From Microbacterium sp. SCN 70-27 (lineage in GTDB: Bacteria; Actinomycetota; Actinomycetes; Actinomycetales; Microbacteriaceae): a stretch of DNA of 64,000 nucleotides. The number at the start of each line of letters is the position of its first letter. Positions within the stretch are counted from its first letter, which is position 1. This document shows, one piece after another, positions 34,589-42,291 of the stretch. Under the pieces are notes generated by a model. It saw only the letters and a program-made list of their open reading frames with translations, ran no database searches and was not told the origin of the DNA. Position numbers and translations under genes: made by a program. The DNA lies in assembly GCA_001724425.1 (NCBI GenBank), contig MEEK01000007.1, positions 1 through 64,000 of the forward strand, read 5' to 3'.

Positions 34589-37179
34589 GGACGACCACCT
34601 CGTACCAGCGTCAGGACGTCCCGTCGTCGGGCGTCGGGGAGATAGGCGCGCGCGATCGCCACGCCGATGCGGGGAAGGGCGAGCGGGTCGCCGTAGGCGA
34701 GATGCAGGCCCTCGTAGCGCGGGTGGAACTTCGCCTTGAACCGGAACAGCGAGGCGAAGCCGTACACCGGCTCGAGTGTGGCGGCGAGCCACACGAGGAA
34801 GACGTCCAGTGCCGTCGCCGCGTCCCCGCGGCGCTCGGCCCGGACGGCGAGCGGTGCGCCGGAGAGGCTGAGGAACGACAGCCCGTCGGCGGCGCCGCGC
34901 AGCGCCGTCTTCGCGATGAGGAACTCCATGACGCCGTTCGGCCCGTCCATCCGGCGGCGCATGAAGTCGAGGGTGCGCCCGACGAGGGCGCCGTCGCGCC
35001 ACACGGGCATCCAGCTCGTGACTCCCTGCACGCGATCCTGCGCGTCGACCGCGACCATCACGGCGACGTCGGGGTCGGATGCCTCGGCGAGTCCCCCCAG
35101 CGTGAATCGCATCTCCGGGAGCGCCTTCTCCGACACCCACGCCTCGCTGAGTTCGACGATCTGCGCCGTGACGGAGGAGGGGAGATCGCTCCAGCGCGAC
35201 CACACGGCGCGCATGCCCTCGCGCTCGGCGCGGACGACCGGCTGCCGGACCTTCTGCCAGGCCTTGCCGACGAGGTCGAAGCCGTCGAGGTCGACGAGGG
35301 TCTCCTCCGCGACAGGGAAGTGCGCCCACCCGCGTCGGTCGAGGGCCGGGAGGTACTCGTCGCCGATGCTGTAGAACGCGACCGCCCAATCGTGCGCGAC
35401 GCACATCGCGATGAAGCCGTCGAGCGCGTCCTCGCCGTGCTCTGGCGCCCCGACGGGGCCGCCGACGGCCAGCGCCACGTCGCCGACGAGACGGTATGCG
35501 ACGGCGGACTGCAGATCGTCCGCGTACCAGTACCTGTTGCCCTCCCACGTGCCCCACCACGACACCGTGCCCCCACCGCGGCGAAGGAGCGCCCGGTACA
35601 GCGTGCCGTCGCTGTCGGGAAGCCGGCCGCGCGAACGCAGCACGCGGACGAGCAGGACGATGACGACCGCCCAGAACAGAACGCCCGTCCACTGGTACGC
35701 GAACAGCGCGGGTCCTCCGTGCGGGTGGACGAGCGGCCCGGGTTCGATCCGCAGACCGATCGGGACGAGGCGACGCAGGGCATCGAGCAGTGCGCCACCC
35801 GGCGCGACCGACGCGTCGAAGTCGCGCCGGAACGAGACCGCCATGAGCGTCGAGACACCCACGACGACGACGGCCGTGGCGACGACCGCGATCGCCGCCC
35901 GCCGCACGACCGCGCGGTCGGCGCGGATGGTGAAGGCACGTCGGGAGCGGAAGACGGCGACGGCGAGCGCCGCGGGGAAGACGAGGTCTCCGAGGAGTGC
36001 GACGGTGACGTCGAGCGGGTCTCCGTACTCGCGCGCGTCGACACCGATCGTGAGCAGCAGGACGCTGTGCGCGACGAGGCCCGCCAGCACCGCGAGCACG
36101 AGGATGACGGCGGCCCGCCGCCCTGCGGCGAGGCCCCATGCCCCCACGAGCAGCAGCGTGAGGGGCACGAGCGCGACGAGCGCGGGCCCCGCGCCGCGTG
36201 TCACGACAGCGACGGTCACCTGGTCGCACGCGGCGAAGTAGTGACGCGCGCACGCCGCGGCCAGGTGCTGATCGACCTGGCTGAACAGGTCGGCGACGCG
36301 GGAGAGCGGACCGTGGCCTCCGTCGGTGAGGAGTGCGGCGAACGGCCCTACCGCCGCGACGGCGACGAGCGTCGCCAGCAGCGACCGCGTCTCGGCGAGC
36401 GAACTGCGGTGCCACACGTGCGGGCGCGACGGGCGCAGCAGCAGCATGCCCGCGAGGAGTCCGATCAGAGCTGCCGTGAGGCGGTACCACGACGCGGCAT
36501 CGCCCGCGTAGAGCGCGAAGACGGCGAGGACGGCCATACCGATGAGCCGCACGCGACGGCGCCAGAGCGCGGGAGCCTCCGCGGAGGCGAACATCACCGC
36601 GGCACTGACCGCGATCAGGGGGTCTGCGACCGGCGCCGGCGCCGTCTCGAAGGGGCGAAGTCCGGCGACGGTCCACAGCGCGGCCTGCGCCGTCACACCC
36701 ACCGCGACGGAGATCCCCCCGAGTCCGACCAGGGCGATGAGGGCGCGCCATGTGCCGAGGACCGTCTCCGCCGCGGCGAGGAGCGTGAGCGAGAAGGCCA
36801 CGGTGACGAGCGCCCCGACGACGGAGGACGGCGCCACGAGCGCCGTGAGGAGCGTCCACCCCTGGCCGCCCTGCAACACCTCCTGCACTCCGGCCGCGAC
36901 GGGGATCCGGGCGATGCCCTCGATGCTGCCACTCAGCACGCCGACGACGAGGCACAGGGCGGCGAAGCCGAGGGCGACCGGGTGGCGGCGCATCCAGGAT
37001 GCGGCGAGTCGCGCCGCGGCAGGCGCCGGAGTCCGGCGTGCACCGGCGCCGGAATCGTCTCGTACGACACTCGGTTTCGCGTTCACCGATCCTGATCGTG
37101 GTCCTCGATACTGCGCGTTCGCTATGCCTGCGCTATGGCCGGAACGTGACTGTCCGATGAGGCTCGACCGCGCCCGCAT
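34585..37179 (-). CDS. MprF-like protein with DUF2156 aminoacyltransferase domain
   Basis: The protein (up to 864 residues) has about 12-14 membrane helices in its first 500 residues and a cytosolic DUF2156 domain at the C-terminus. The domain is recognised by SWWGTWEGNRYWY, FYSIGDEYLPAL, NGVMEFLIAKTAL and FRFKAKFHPRYEGLHLAYGDPLALPRI. Such proteins transfer an amino acid from aminoacyl-tRNA to phosphatidylglycerol, lowering surface negative charge. The start is uncertain: the ATG at 37179 gives a 31-residue low-complexity extension, while the GTG at 37086 after AGGATCG is a reasonable alternative. Its stop overlaps the esterase start, so both are one unit. Confidence 0.8.
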   Translation of the reverse strand: MRARSSLIGQSRSGHSAGIANAQYRGPRSGSVNAKPSVVRDDSGAGARRTPAPAAARLAASWMRRHPVALGFAALCLVVGVLSGSIEGIARIPVAAGVQEVLQGGQGWTLLTALVAPSSVVGALVTVAFSLTLLAAAETVLGTWRALIALVGLGGISVAVGVTAQAALWTVAGLRPFETAPAPVADPLIAVSAAVMFASAEAPALWRRRVRLIGMAVLAVFALYAGDAASWYRLTAALIGLLAGMLLLRPSRPHVWHRSSLAETRSLLATLVAVAAVGPFAALLTDGGHGPLSRVADLFSQVDQHLAAACARHYFAACDQVTVAVVTRGAGPALVALVPLTLLLVGAWGLAAGRRAAVILVLAVLAGLVAHSVLLLTIGVDAREYGDPLDVTVALLGDLVFPAALAVAVFRSRRAFTIRADRAVVRRAAIAVVATAVVVVGVSTLMAVSFRRDFDASVAPGGALLDALRRLVPIGLRIEPGPLVHPHGGPALFAYQWTGVLFWAVVIVLLVRVLRSRGRLPDSDGTLYRALLRRGGGTVSWWGTWEGNRYWYADDLQSAVAYRLVGDVALAVGGPVGAPEHGEDALDGFIAMCVAHDWAVAFYSIGDEYLPALDRRGWAHFPVAEETLVDLDGFDLVGKAWQKVRQPVVRAEREGMRAVWSRWSDLPSSVTAQIVELSEAWVSEKALPEMRFTLGGLAEASDPDVAVMVAVDAQDRVQGVTSWMPVWRDGALVGRTLDFMRRRMDGPNGVMEFLIAKTALRGAADGLSFLSLSGAPLAVRAERRGDAATALDVFLVWLAATLEPVYGFASLFRFKAKFHPRYEGLHLAYGDPLALPRIGVAIARAYLPDARRRDVLTLVRGGRP

Positions 37180-37291
37180 CGTCGGTCAACCGGCGGCGGG
37201 AAGCTCGATCCGCACACGCGTCCCCGGTGAACGCGGCGGCCGCGAGGACCGTCGACAGGGCGATCGCGGTGAGACGGGATGTCGTGTTCAT
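37133..37291 (-). CDS. Small predicted secreted peptide, possibly a remnant
   Basis: The ATG at 37291 lies 7 bases after TAGCGT and starts a 52-residue frame with a plausible signal peptide (MNTTSRLTAIALSTVLAAAAFTG). What follows (DACADRASRRRLTDD) looks like non-coding sequence, and the frame overlaps the possible N-terminus of the MprF-like gene. In another frame over 37186-37227 the minus strand reads PGTRVRIELPAAG then stop, which resembles the last residues of a sensor histidine kinase. The locus may therefore be a deletion scar joining a signal peptide to the tail of another gene. I cannot say whether a peptide is made. Confidence 0.35.
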   Translation of the reverse strand: MNTTSRLTAIALSTVLAAAAFTGDACADRASRRRLTDDAGAVEPHRTVTFRP

Positions 37292-37429
37292 GGCATCCAC
37301 GCTAGAAGACCGATGTCGCATCCGTGTCGCCGCGGTGTCGCGATCCTGCGACAGTCTGCGACAGGTGCTCGCACGTGCGCCGCGCTGACCAGTCGTGCGA
37401 CGGCCGCGCTGCGGACGGTGGCGCCGGCG

Positions 37430-37675
37430 TCAGTGGTGCGTGGCCTGCTCCGCGCGCAGCCGCGCCAGCACCTGATCGCGAAGCTCCTCGGGCGCGCTCT
37501 CCTTGCAGGCGCGCGCGACGACGGCGGTCAGGGTCGTCGCGACGAGAGCCTCTTCACGGCACGCCGGGCAGTTCTCCAGGTGCTCACGGATGTCGGAGTG
37601 CTCCGTCTTGCACATCTCGTTGCGGAGATACTCCTCCAGATCGGTGCGGGCTTTGTCGCAGCCGCAGTCGCTCAT
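37430..37675 (-). CDS. rsrA: RsrA/RshA-type zinc anti-sigma factor
   Basis: This 81-residue protein has the ZAS zinc motif HLENCPAC (His32, Cys36, Cys39) and an N-terminal MSDCGC with Cys4 and Cys6, as in RsrA/RshA. These proteins bind SigR/SigH in reducing conditions; disulfide formation releases the sigma factor and zinc. The start overlaps the end of the sigma gene by four bases (ATGA), so the pair is made together. Confidence 0.92.
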   Translation of the reverse strand: MSDCGCDKARTDLEEYLRNEMCKTEHSDIREHLENCPACREEALVATTLTAVVARACKESAPEELRDQVLARLRAEQATHH

Positions 37676-38307
37676 CTCGTGCTCCTCGTCTTCGCGGCGG
37701 GCACCTCGATGCCGCGCTCGCGCGCATAGTCCGCCAGCAGGTCACGGAGCATGCGCCGGCCACGGTGCAGGCGGCTCATGACGGTGCCGATCGGGGTTTT
37801 CATGATGTCCGCGATCTCCTGATACGCGAAGCCTTCGACATCGGCGAGGTACACCGCGAGCCGGAAGTCCTCGGGGATCGACTGCAGCGCATCCTTCACG
37901 ACGGACGCCGGCATGTGGTCGATCGCCTCCGCCTCGGCCGAACGGCTGCTCGTCGCGGTGGTCGATTCCGCCCCGCCCAGCTGCCAGTCCTCGAGCTCGT
38001 CGATCGTGCCCTGGTACGGCTCACGCTGCTTCTTGCGGTACGTGTTGATGTACGTGTTGGTGAGGATCCGGTACAGCCACGCCTTGAGGTTCGTGCCCTG
38101 CGTGAAGGATGCCCAGGACGCGAACGCCTTGACGAACGTCTCCTGCACGAGGTCGGCGGCGTCGGCCGGGTTGCGGGTCATCCGCATCGCCGCCGCGTAC
38201 AGCTGATCCATGAACGGGAGCGCCTGTTCCTCGAACTGGGCGCGCCGGTGCGCGGTCGTCTCGGATGCCTCGGATGTCTGCGGGTCTGTCGCCGCCTGCT
38301 CTTCCAT
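37672..38307 (-). CDS. sigR: SigR/SigH-type ECF sigma factor for thiol-oxidative stress
   Basis: The protein has 211 residues from the ATG at 38307. Region 2 reads [34 protein letters not shown], then [27 protein letters not shown], and region 4 contains [41 protein letters not shown]; all are close to mycobacterial SigH and Streptomyces SigR. TAGACT lies 8 bases before this ATG. An earlier in-frame ATG at 38355 is possible. I looked for the autoregulatory SigR promoter (GGAAT-N18-GTT) and did not find a good copy. It is divergent from aroA. Confidence 0.92.
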   Translation of the reverse strand: MEEQAATDPQTSEASETTAHRRAQFEEQALPFMDQLYAAAMRMTRNPADAADLVQETFVKAFASWASFTQGTNLKAWLYRILTNTYINTYRKKQREPYQGTIDELEDWQLGGAESTTATSSRSAEAEAIDHMPASVVKDALQSIPEDFRLAVYLADVEGFAYQEIADIMKTPIGTVMSRLHRGRRMLRDLLADYARERGIEVPAAKTRSTR

Positions 38308-38315
38308 CGCGGCCC

Positions 38316-38321
38316 AGTCTA
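38316..38321 (-). promoter_or_regulatory. Candidate -10 box of sigR
   Basis: TAGACT on the minus strand ends 8 bases before the ATG at 38307 and downstream of the alternative ATG at 38355, so it favours the shorter protein. Confidence 0.45.
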
Positions 38322-38402
38322 CGTCTGCCTCAAACGGCAGAACCGGTGCGAGCATCGTTGTCAACGGTGGCCTTTCGATTCGAGGGGGTCGGAGGGGTTC
38401 GT

Positions 38403-38408
38403 TAGGGT
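38403..38408 (+). promoter_or_regulatory. -10 box of aroA
   Basis: TAGGGT ends 8 bases before the ATG at 38417, compatible with a leaderless or nearly leaderless mRNA. Confidence 0.5.
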
Positions 38409-38416
38409 AGAACCCG

Positions 38417-39751
38417 ATGACCACGACCGGGTATTCCCTCTCTCCGCAAGCCGCGTCGTCGTGGGCCGCTCCCCACGTCGATCGCCCCGTCCACGCGACG
38501 GTCGCCGTGCCCGGATCGAAGTCCCTCACGAACCGCAAGCTCGTGCTCGCCGCACTCGCCGATTCGCCCTCGACGCTGACGGCACCGCTGCACTCCGAGG
38601 ACTCCGACAGCATGATCCGGGCGCTGCGTGCGCTGGGTGTCGACATCGAAGAGGTGCCCGGCGCCGGCCGGTTCGGCTCGGACTTCAAGATCACGCCGCC
38701 CGCGACCCTCGGCGGCGATGTGACGATCGACTGCGGTCAGGCGGGCACGGTCATGCGCTTCATCGCGCCGGTCGCGGGGCTCGCCCACGGCGACGTGACG
38801 ATCACGGCCCACCCGACGGCCCTCCACCGCCCGATGGGCGAGATGATCAAGGCCCTGCGCGACGTGGGCGTCGACATCGACGACGGCGGCAACTGGTCGA
38901 TGCCGTTCACGGTGCGCGGGCGCGGTCAGGTCCGCGGCGGCCGGGTCACGATCGACGCGAGCCACTCCAGCCAGTTCGTCTCGGGCCTGCTGCTGGCCGC
39001 CCCGCGCTTCGACGTCGGACTCCACCTCATCCATTCCGGTGAGCGACTGCCCTCGATGCCGCACATCGACATGACCGTCGAGACGCTCGCGCGTCGCGGC
39101 ATCCAGATCGAGCACCCCAACCCGAACGAATGGGTGGTGCCCTCCGGCATCCCCCGCGGGCGGGATGGCGTCATCGAGCCGGATCTGTCGAACGCCGCCC
39201 CCTTCCTCGGCGCCGCGCTCCTCACCGGCGGCGCCGTGACGATTCCGGGCTGGCCGGCCTCGACGACCCAGCCGGGAGGCCTCCTCCCCGAGATCCTGAC
39301 CCTGCTCGGCGCGCGGACGGGCCGCCGCGGCGGCGCGCTGACCGTGACCGGCACGGGCCGCATCGCCGGCGTCGACCTCGACCTGTCGGCGGCGAGCGAG
39401 CTGACCCCGACGCTCTTCGCGCTCGCGGCGTTCGCGGATGCCCCGACGACGCTCCATGGCATCGGCCACATCCGCGGCCACGAGACCGACCGCATCGACG
39501 CCCTGGTGAGCAACCTGCGCGCCCTCGGCGGGCATGCCGAAGAGCTCCCCGACGGCATCCGCATCACCCCCGCACCGCTGCACGGCGGCACCTGGCGCGC
39601 GCATCACGATCACCGGATCGCGACGGCGGGCGCCCTCATCGGCCTGCGCGTGCGGGGCGTCGAGGTCGACGACATCGGCACCACCGCGAAGACGCTGCCC
39701 GAGTTCCCTCAGCTGTGGCAGGACATGCTCGCCTCCGAAGGCATCGAGTGA
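38417..39751 (+). CDS. aroA: 3-phosphoshikimate 1-carboxyvinyltransferase (EPSP synthase)
   Basis: This 444-residue enzyme joins shikimate-3-phosphate and phosphoenolpyruvate. [19 protein letters not shown] holds the N-terminal phosphate-binding Lys and Ser, [17 protein letters not shown] is the PEP region (Gln-Ala-Gly-Thr-Val-Met-Arg, a change from the common GNAGTAMR), and [16 protein letters not shown] is the C-terminal signature. It is followed closely by rsgA. Confidence 0.95.
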   Translation: MTTTGYSLSPQAASSWAAPHVDRPVHATVAVPGSKSLTNRKLVLAALADSPSTLTAPLHSEDSDSMIRALRALGVDIEEVPGAGRFGSDFKITPPATLGGDVTIDCGQAGTVMRFIAPVAGLAHGDVTITAHPTALHRPMGEMIKALRDVGVDIDDGGNWSMPFTVRGRGQVRGGRVTIDASHSSQFVSGLLLAAPRFDVGLHLIHSGERLPSMPHIDMTVETLARRGIQIEHPNPNEWVVPSGIPRGRDGVIEPDLSNAAPFLGAALLTGGAVTIPGWPASTTQPGGLLPEILTLLGARTGRRGGALTVTGTGRIAGVDLDLSAASELTPTLFALAAFADAPTTLHGIGHIRGHETDRIDALVSNLRALGGHAEELPDGIRITPAPLHGGTWRAHHDHRIATAGALIGLRVRGVEVDDIGTTAKTLPEFPQLWQDMLASEGIE

Positions 39752-39772
39752 CCCCGGCGGACCGGGCCTGAC

Positions 39773-40813
39773 ATGAGCTGGCTGGACGATCTCGACGACG
39801 ACGACGAGCCGGAGTTCGACGAGGCCGACGTGCGCGTGCGTCCGAACCCGAAGGCCAACCGCCCTCGCACGAAGCGGCGCCCGGCGCACGCGGATGCACG
39901 CGTCGCCCGCGTGCTCGGCGTGGACCGCGGTCGCTACACCGTCCTCCTCGACGAGGGCGGTCCGGATGAGCACACGGCTCTCGCGACGCGGGCGCGCGAA
40001 CTGCGCAATCAGCCCATCGTGACGGGCGACCGTGCGCGCGTCGTCGGCGACTCGACCGGCGATGAGGGCACACTCGCCCGTATCGTCGGCATCGAGGAGC
40101 GGACCTCCCTGCTGCGACGGAGCGCCGACGACACCGACCAGGTCGAGCGCATCATCGTCGCGAACGCCGACCAGATGCTCGTCGTCGTCGCCGCCGCCGA
40201 CCCCGAGCCGCGGCCGCGCCTCGTCGACCGCTACCTCATCGCAGCGCTCGACGCCGGCATCCATCCGCTCCTCGTCGTCACGAAGACCGACCTCGCCGAT
40301 CCGACGGACTTCCTGGGCCACTTCGAAGGGCTCGAAGACCTCACGGTCTTCCGGAGCGGCACGGGCGACATGCCGGTAGAGGAGATCGGCGAGCATCTCG
40401 TGGGGCACTCCACCGTGTTCGTCGGCCACTCCGGCGTCGGCAAGTCGACGCTCGTGAACGCCCTCGTCCCGTCCGCCGACCGCGCGACGGGCCACGTCAA
40501 CGAGGTCACGGGGCGGGGCCGTCACACCTCGAGCTCGACCGTCTCGCTGCGCTATGTCGGTGCGGCTGGGCGCGGGTGGGTCATCGACACGCCCGGTGTT
40601 CGCTCGTTCGGTCTCGGCCACGTCGACCCGGCGAACATCCTGAAGGCGTACCCCGACCTCGCAGCCGTCGCCGAGGACTGCCCGCGCGGCTGCACGCACC
40701 TCCCCGACGCGCCGGACTGCGCGATCATCGAGGCCGTCGCCGAGGGACGGCTCGGCGAGCGGGGCGCCGCACGTCTCGACTCGTTGCAGCGCCTGCTGGC
40801 GACGTTCGCCTGA
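39773..40813 (+). CDS. rsgA: Ribosome small subunit-dependent GTPase A
   Basis: This 346-residue circularly permuted GTPase acts in 30S maturation. An N-terminal OB-fold (RVLGVDRGRYTVLLDEGG) precedes the G4 motif TKTDL, the P-loop GHSGVGKSTLVNAL and G3 DTPGVRSFGL. The zinc motif follows as CPRGCTHLPDAPDC. The first 45 residues are acidic then basic, as in actinobacterial orthologues. The aroA-rsgA order matches Mycobacterium. Confidence 0.95.
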   Translation: MSWLDDLDDDDEPEFDEADVRVRPNPKANRPRTKRRPAHADARVARVLGVDRGRYTVLLDEGGPDEHTALATRARELRNQPIVTGDRARVVGDSTGDEGTLARIVGIEERTSLLRRSADDTDQVERIIVANADQMLVVVAAADPEPRPRLVDRYLIAALDAGIHPLLVVTKTDLADPTDFLGHFEGLEDLTVFRSGTGDMPVEEIGEHLVGHSTVFVGHSGVGKSTLVNALVPSADRATGHVNEVTGRGRHTSSSTVSLRYVGAAGRGWVIDTPGVRSFGLGHVDPANILKAYPDLAAVAEDCPRGCTHLPDAPDCAIIEAVAEGRLGERGAARLDSLQRLLATFA

Positions 40814-40837
40814 GCGCGGCGGTCTTACGACCGCACG

Positions 40838-40843
40838 TAGGGT
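40838..40843 (+). promoter_or_regulatory. -10 box of the thiol peroxidase gene
   Basis: TAGGGT ends 6 bases before the ATG at 40850, a leaderless layout. Confidence 0.6.
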
Positions 40844-40849
40844 GGAAGC

Positions 40850-41317
40850 ATGTCCCGCCTCGAACCCGGATCCCCTGCGCCCGATTTCACCCTCACCGAT
40901 CAGGACGGGCGCTCGGTGTCGCTCGCGGGGCTGCGTGGGCACCGCGTGATCCTCTTCTTCTACCCGGCGGCGATGACCCCCGGGTGCACGAAGGAGGCGT
41001 GCGACTTCCGCGACAGCCTCGCCCCGCTGCACGCCGCGGGCTACACCGTCCTCGGGATCTCCCGCGACAGTGAAGCGAAGCTCCGCGAGTTCCGCAGCCG
41101 CGACGGTCTCACCTACGACCTGCTGAGCGATCCCGACCACTCCGTCCACGAGGCCTACGGCGCATGGGGCGAGAAGATGAACTACGGCAAGACCATCGAG
41201 GGGGTCATCCGCTCGACGTTCGTGCTGGATGCCTCGGGCACCATCGAACACGCCCTGTACAACGTCCGGGCGACGGGCCACGTCGCGCGCCTGCGCCGCC
41301 TTCTCGACCTCGGCTGA
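40850..41317 (+). CDS. bcp: Thioredoxin-dependent thiol peroxidase (Bcp/PrxQ type)
   Basis: This 155-residue peroxiredoxin has the active-site stretch FFYPAAMTPGCTKEACDFRDSL: the first Cys is the peroxidatic residue and the second Cys, five residues later, is the PrxQ-type resolving residue. FTLTDQDGRSVSLAGLRGHRVIL and VLGISRDSEAKLREF complete the fold. It reduces organic and hydrogen peroxides using thioredoxin. Its stop is one base from the convergent stop of the next gene. Confidence 0.92.
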   Translation: MSRLEPGSPAPDFTLTDQDGRSVSLAGLRGHRVILFFYPAAMTPGCTKEACDFRDSLAPLHAAGYTVLGISRDSEAKLREFRSRDGLTYDLLSDPDHSVHEAYGAWGEKMNYGKTIEGVIRSTFVLDASGTIEHALYNVRATGHVARLRRLLDLG

Positions 41318-41318
41318 C

Positions 41319-41717
41319 TCAGCGCGCCGGTCGATCCTCCTCGCGGCGCGCCGCGGCGGCACGGATCGCGACCACCAGCACCGCGAAGGTGACGATCGCC
41401 GGTAGCGCAAGCGCACATGCGAACAGGGGCGCGGGGGTGGGACCGGTGACCGCTCCGAGCGCCACCGCGAGCGTGAGCAGCTGTGTGACGATGCCCCCCG
41501 AACGGCCCCACGACTGACCGCGCGCCACCGCGATGGCGAACCCGATGACCGCGAGCGCGCCGACGACGGTCAGCACGATGAGGGCGATCGAACTGCCCGT
41601 GTCTTCGCTGTCGCCGGCGACGAGCGAGACGATCTCCCAGCCCGCGACGACGATCAGAACGAGGCCCTGCACCCCGAGGAGGCCCGCTGCGGCGCGCTCC
41701 GCCGTGCTCGTGGTCAT
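41319..41717 (-). CDS. Small four-helix membrane protein of unknown function
   Basis: This 132-residue protein has four hydrophobic segments (AAGLLGVQGLVLIVVAGWEIV, ALIVLTVVGALAVIGFAIAVA, GIVTQLLTLAVALGAVTG, LFACALALPAIVTFAVLVVAI) and a charged end (REEDRPAR). GGGAGG lies 10 bases before the ATG at 41717. I recognise no family function; similar short proteins are common in the Microbacteriaceae. Confidence 0.7.
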   Translation of the reverse strand: MTTSTAERAAAGLLGVQGLVLIVVAGWEIVSLVAGDSEDTGSSIALIVLTVVGALAVIGFAIAVARGQSWGRSGGIVTQLLTLAVALGAVTGPTPAPLFACALALPAIVTFAVLVVAIRAAAARREEDRPAR

Positions 41718-41816
41718 GGCGCCGAGGCCTCCCGTCTCCGCCTGATCATGGCAACTCTCCGCAGTTCGCGTGGAGCGGATACACAGCATTCGCGCACCGG
41801 AACTCGCCGTTCACTC

Positions 41817-41845
41817 TTGATTCATGCGAATGCGCATGGGACGAT
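41817..41845 (+). promoter_or_regulatory. whiB1 promoter with operator-like palindrome in the spacer
   Basis: TTGATT (41817-41822) and GACGAT (41840-41845) are separated by exactly 17 bases. The spacer is almost filled by an inverted repeat, CATGCG-AATG-CGCATG (41823-41838), a good place for a repressor to bind. The predicted transcript starts near 41852. Confidence 0.55.
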
Positions 41846-41856
41846 GGATGACGCAA

Positions 41857-41900
41857 GTGTGCTCCCACAGCGAAGTGGGGCGAGCATTTCGCTCGCACAC
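41857..41900 (+). ncRNA. Candidate three-way-junction structure in the whiB1 leader
   Basis: Three 5-bp helices close a compact junction: GTGTG (41857-41861) with CACAC (41896-41900), CCCAC (41864-41868) with GTGGG (41875-41879) around a 6-base loop, and CGAGC (41881-41885) with GCTCG (41891-41895) around a 5-base loop. It would lie within the first ten bases of the mRNA, about 70 bases before the whiB1 ribosome-binding site. It could be a cis-acting regulatory RNA. Confidence 0.4.
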
Positions 41901-41972
41901 CAACCAGGGTAACGGACACTCGAATGCCGTCCCCCCACTCACTTCACTTCCCGTATCAAGGAGCACCACAGT

Positions 41973-42221
41973 ATGGATTGGCGCGACAAAGCCGCCTGCC
42001 TGACCGTCGACCCCGAGCTGTTCTTCCCGGTCGGAAACACCGGTCCTGCCGTTGAGCAGATCGAGAAGGCCAAGGCCGTGTGCGCACGGTGCACGGTGAC
42101 CGAGGTCTGCCTGCAGTATGCACTCGAGACCGGACAGGACTCCGGCGTCTGGGGCGGCCTGTCCGAGGACGAGCGTCGAGCCCTCAAGCGCCGCGCGGCC
42201 CGCGCGCGTCGCGCCAGCTGA
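41973..42221 (+). CDS. whiB1: WhiB1-type iron-sulfur transcription factor
   Basis: This 82-residue WhiB-like protein has the four cluster ligands at Cys9, Cys37, Cys40 and Cys46, the same positions as in mycobacterial WhiB1. MDWRDKAAC, PELFFPVGNTGPA and the turn GVWGGLSEDERRALKRR are also closely alike. WhiB1 carries an NO-sensitive [4Fe-4S] cluster and works with the main sigma factor; in Mycobacterium it is essential. AAGGAG precedes the ATG. The gene has an unusually long (about 120 bases), structured leader. Confidence 0.95.
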   Translation: MDWRDKAACLTVDPELFFPVGNTGPAVEQIEKAKAVCARCTVTEVCLQYALETGQDSGVWGGLSEDERRALKRRAARARRAS

Positions 42222-42291
42222 CCCTTCGCATCAGCTCACTCTCTTTCCGGCCTGCGCGCCGACCGGCCTGCGCGACTTCCGAGCCTCGAGG

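Noticed and set aside
38307..38410. SigR-type autoregulatory promoter upstream of sigR
   Set aside because: The best partial match (CGAAT ... GTT) has a spacer of about 12 instead of 16-18 bases.
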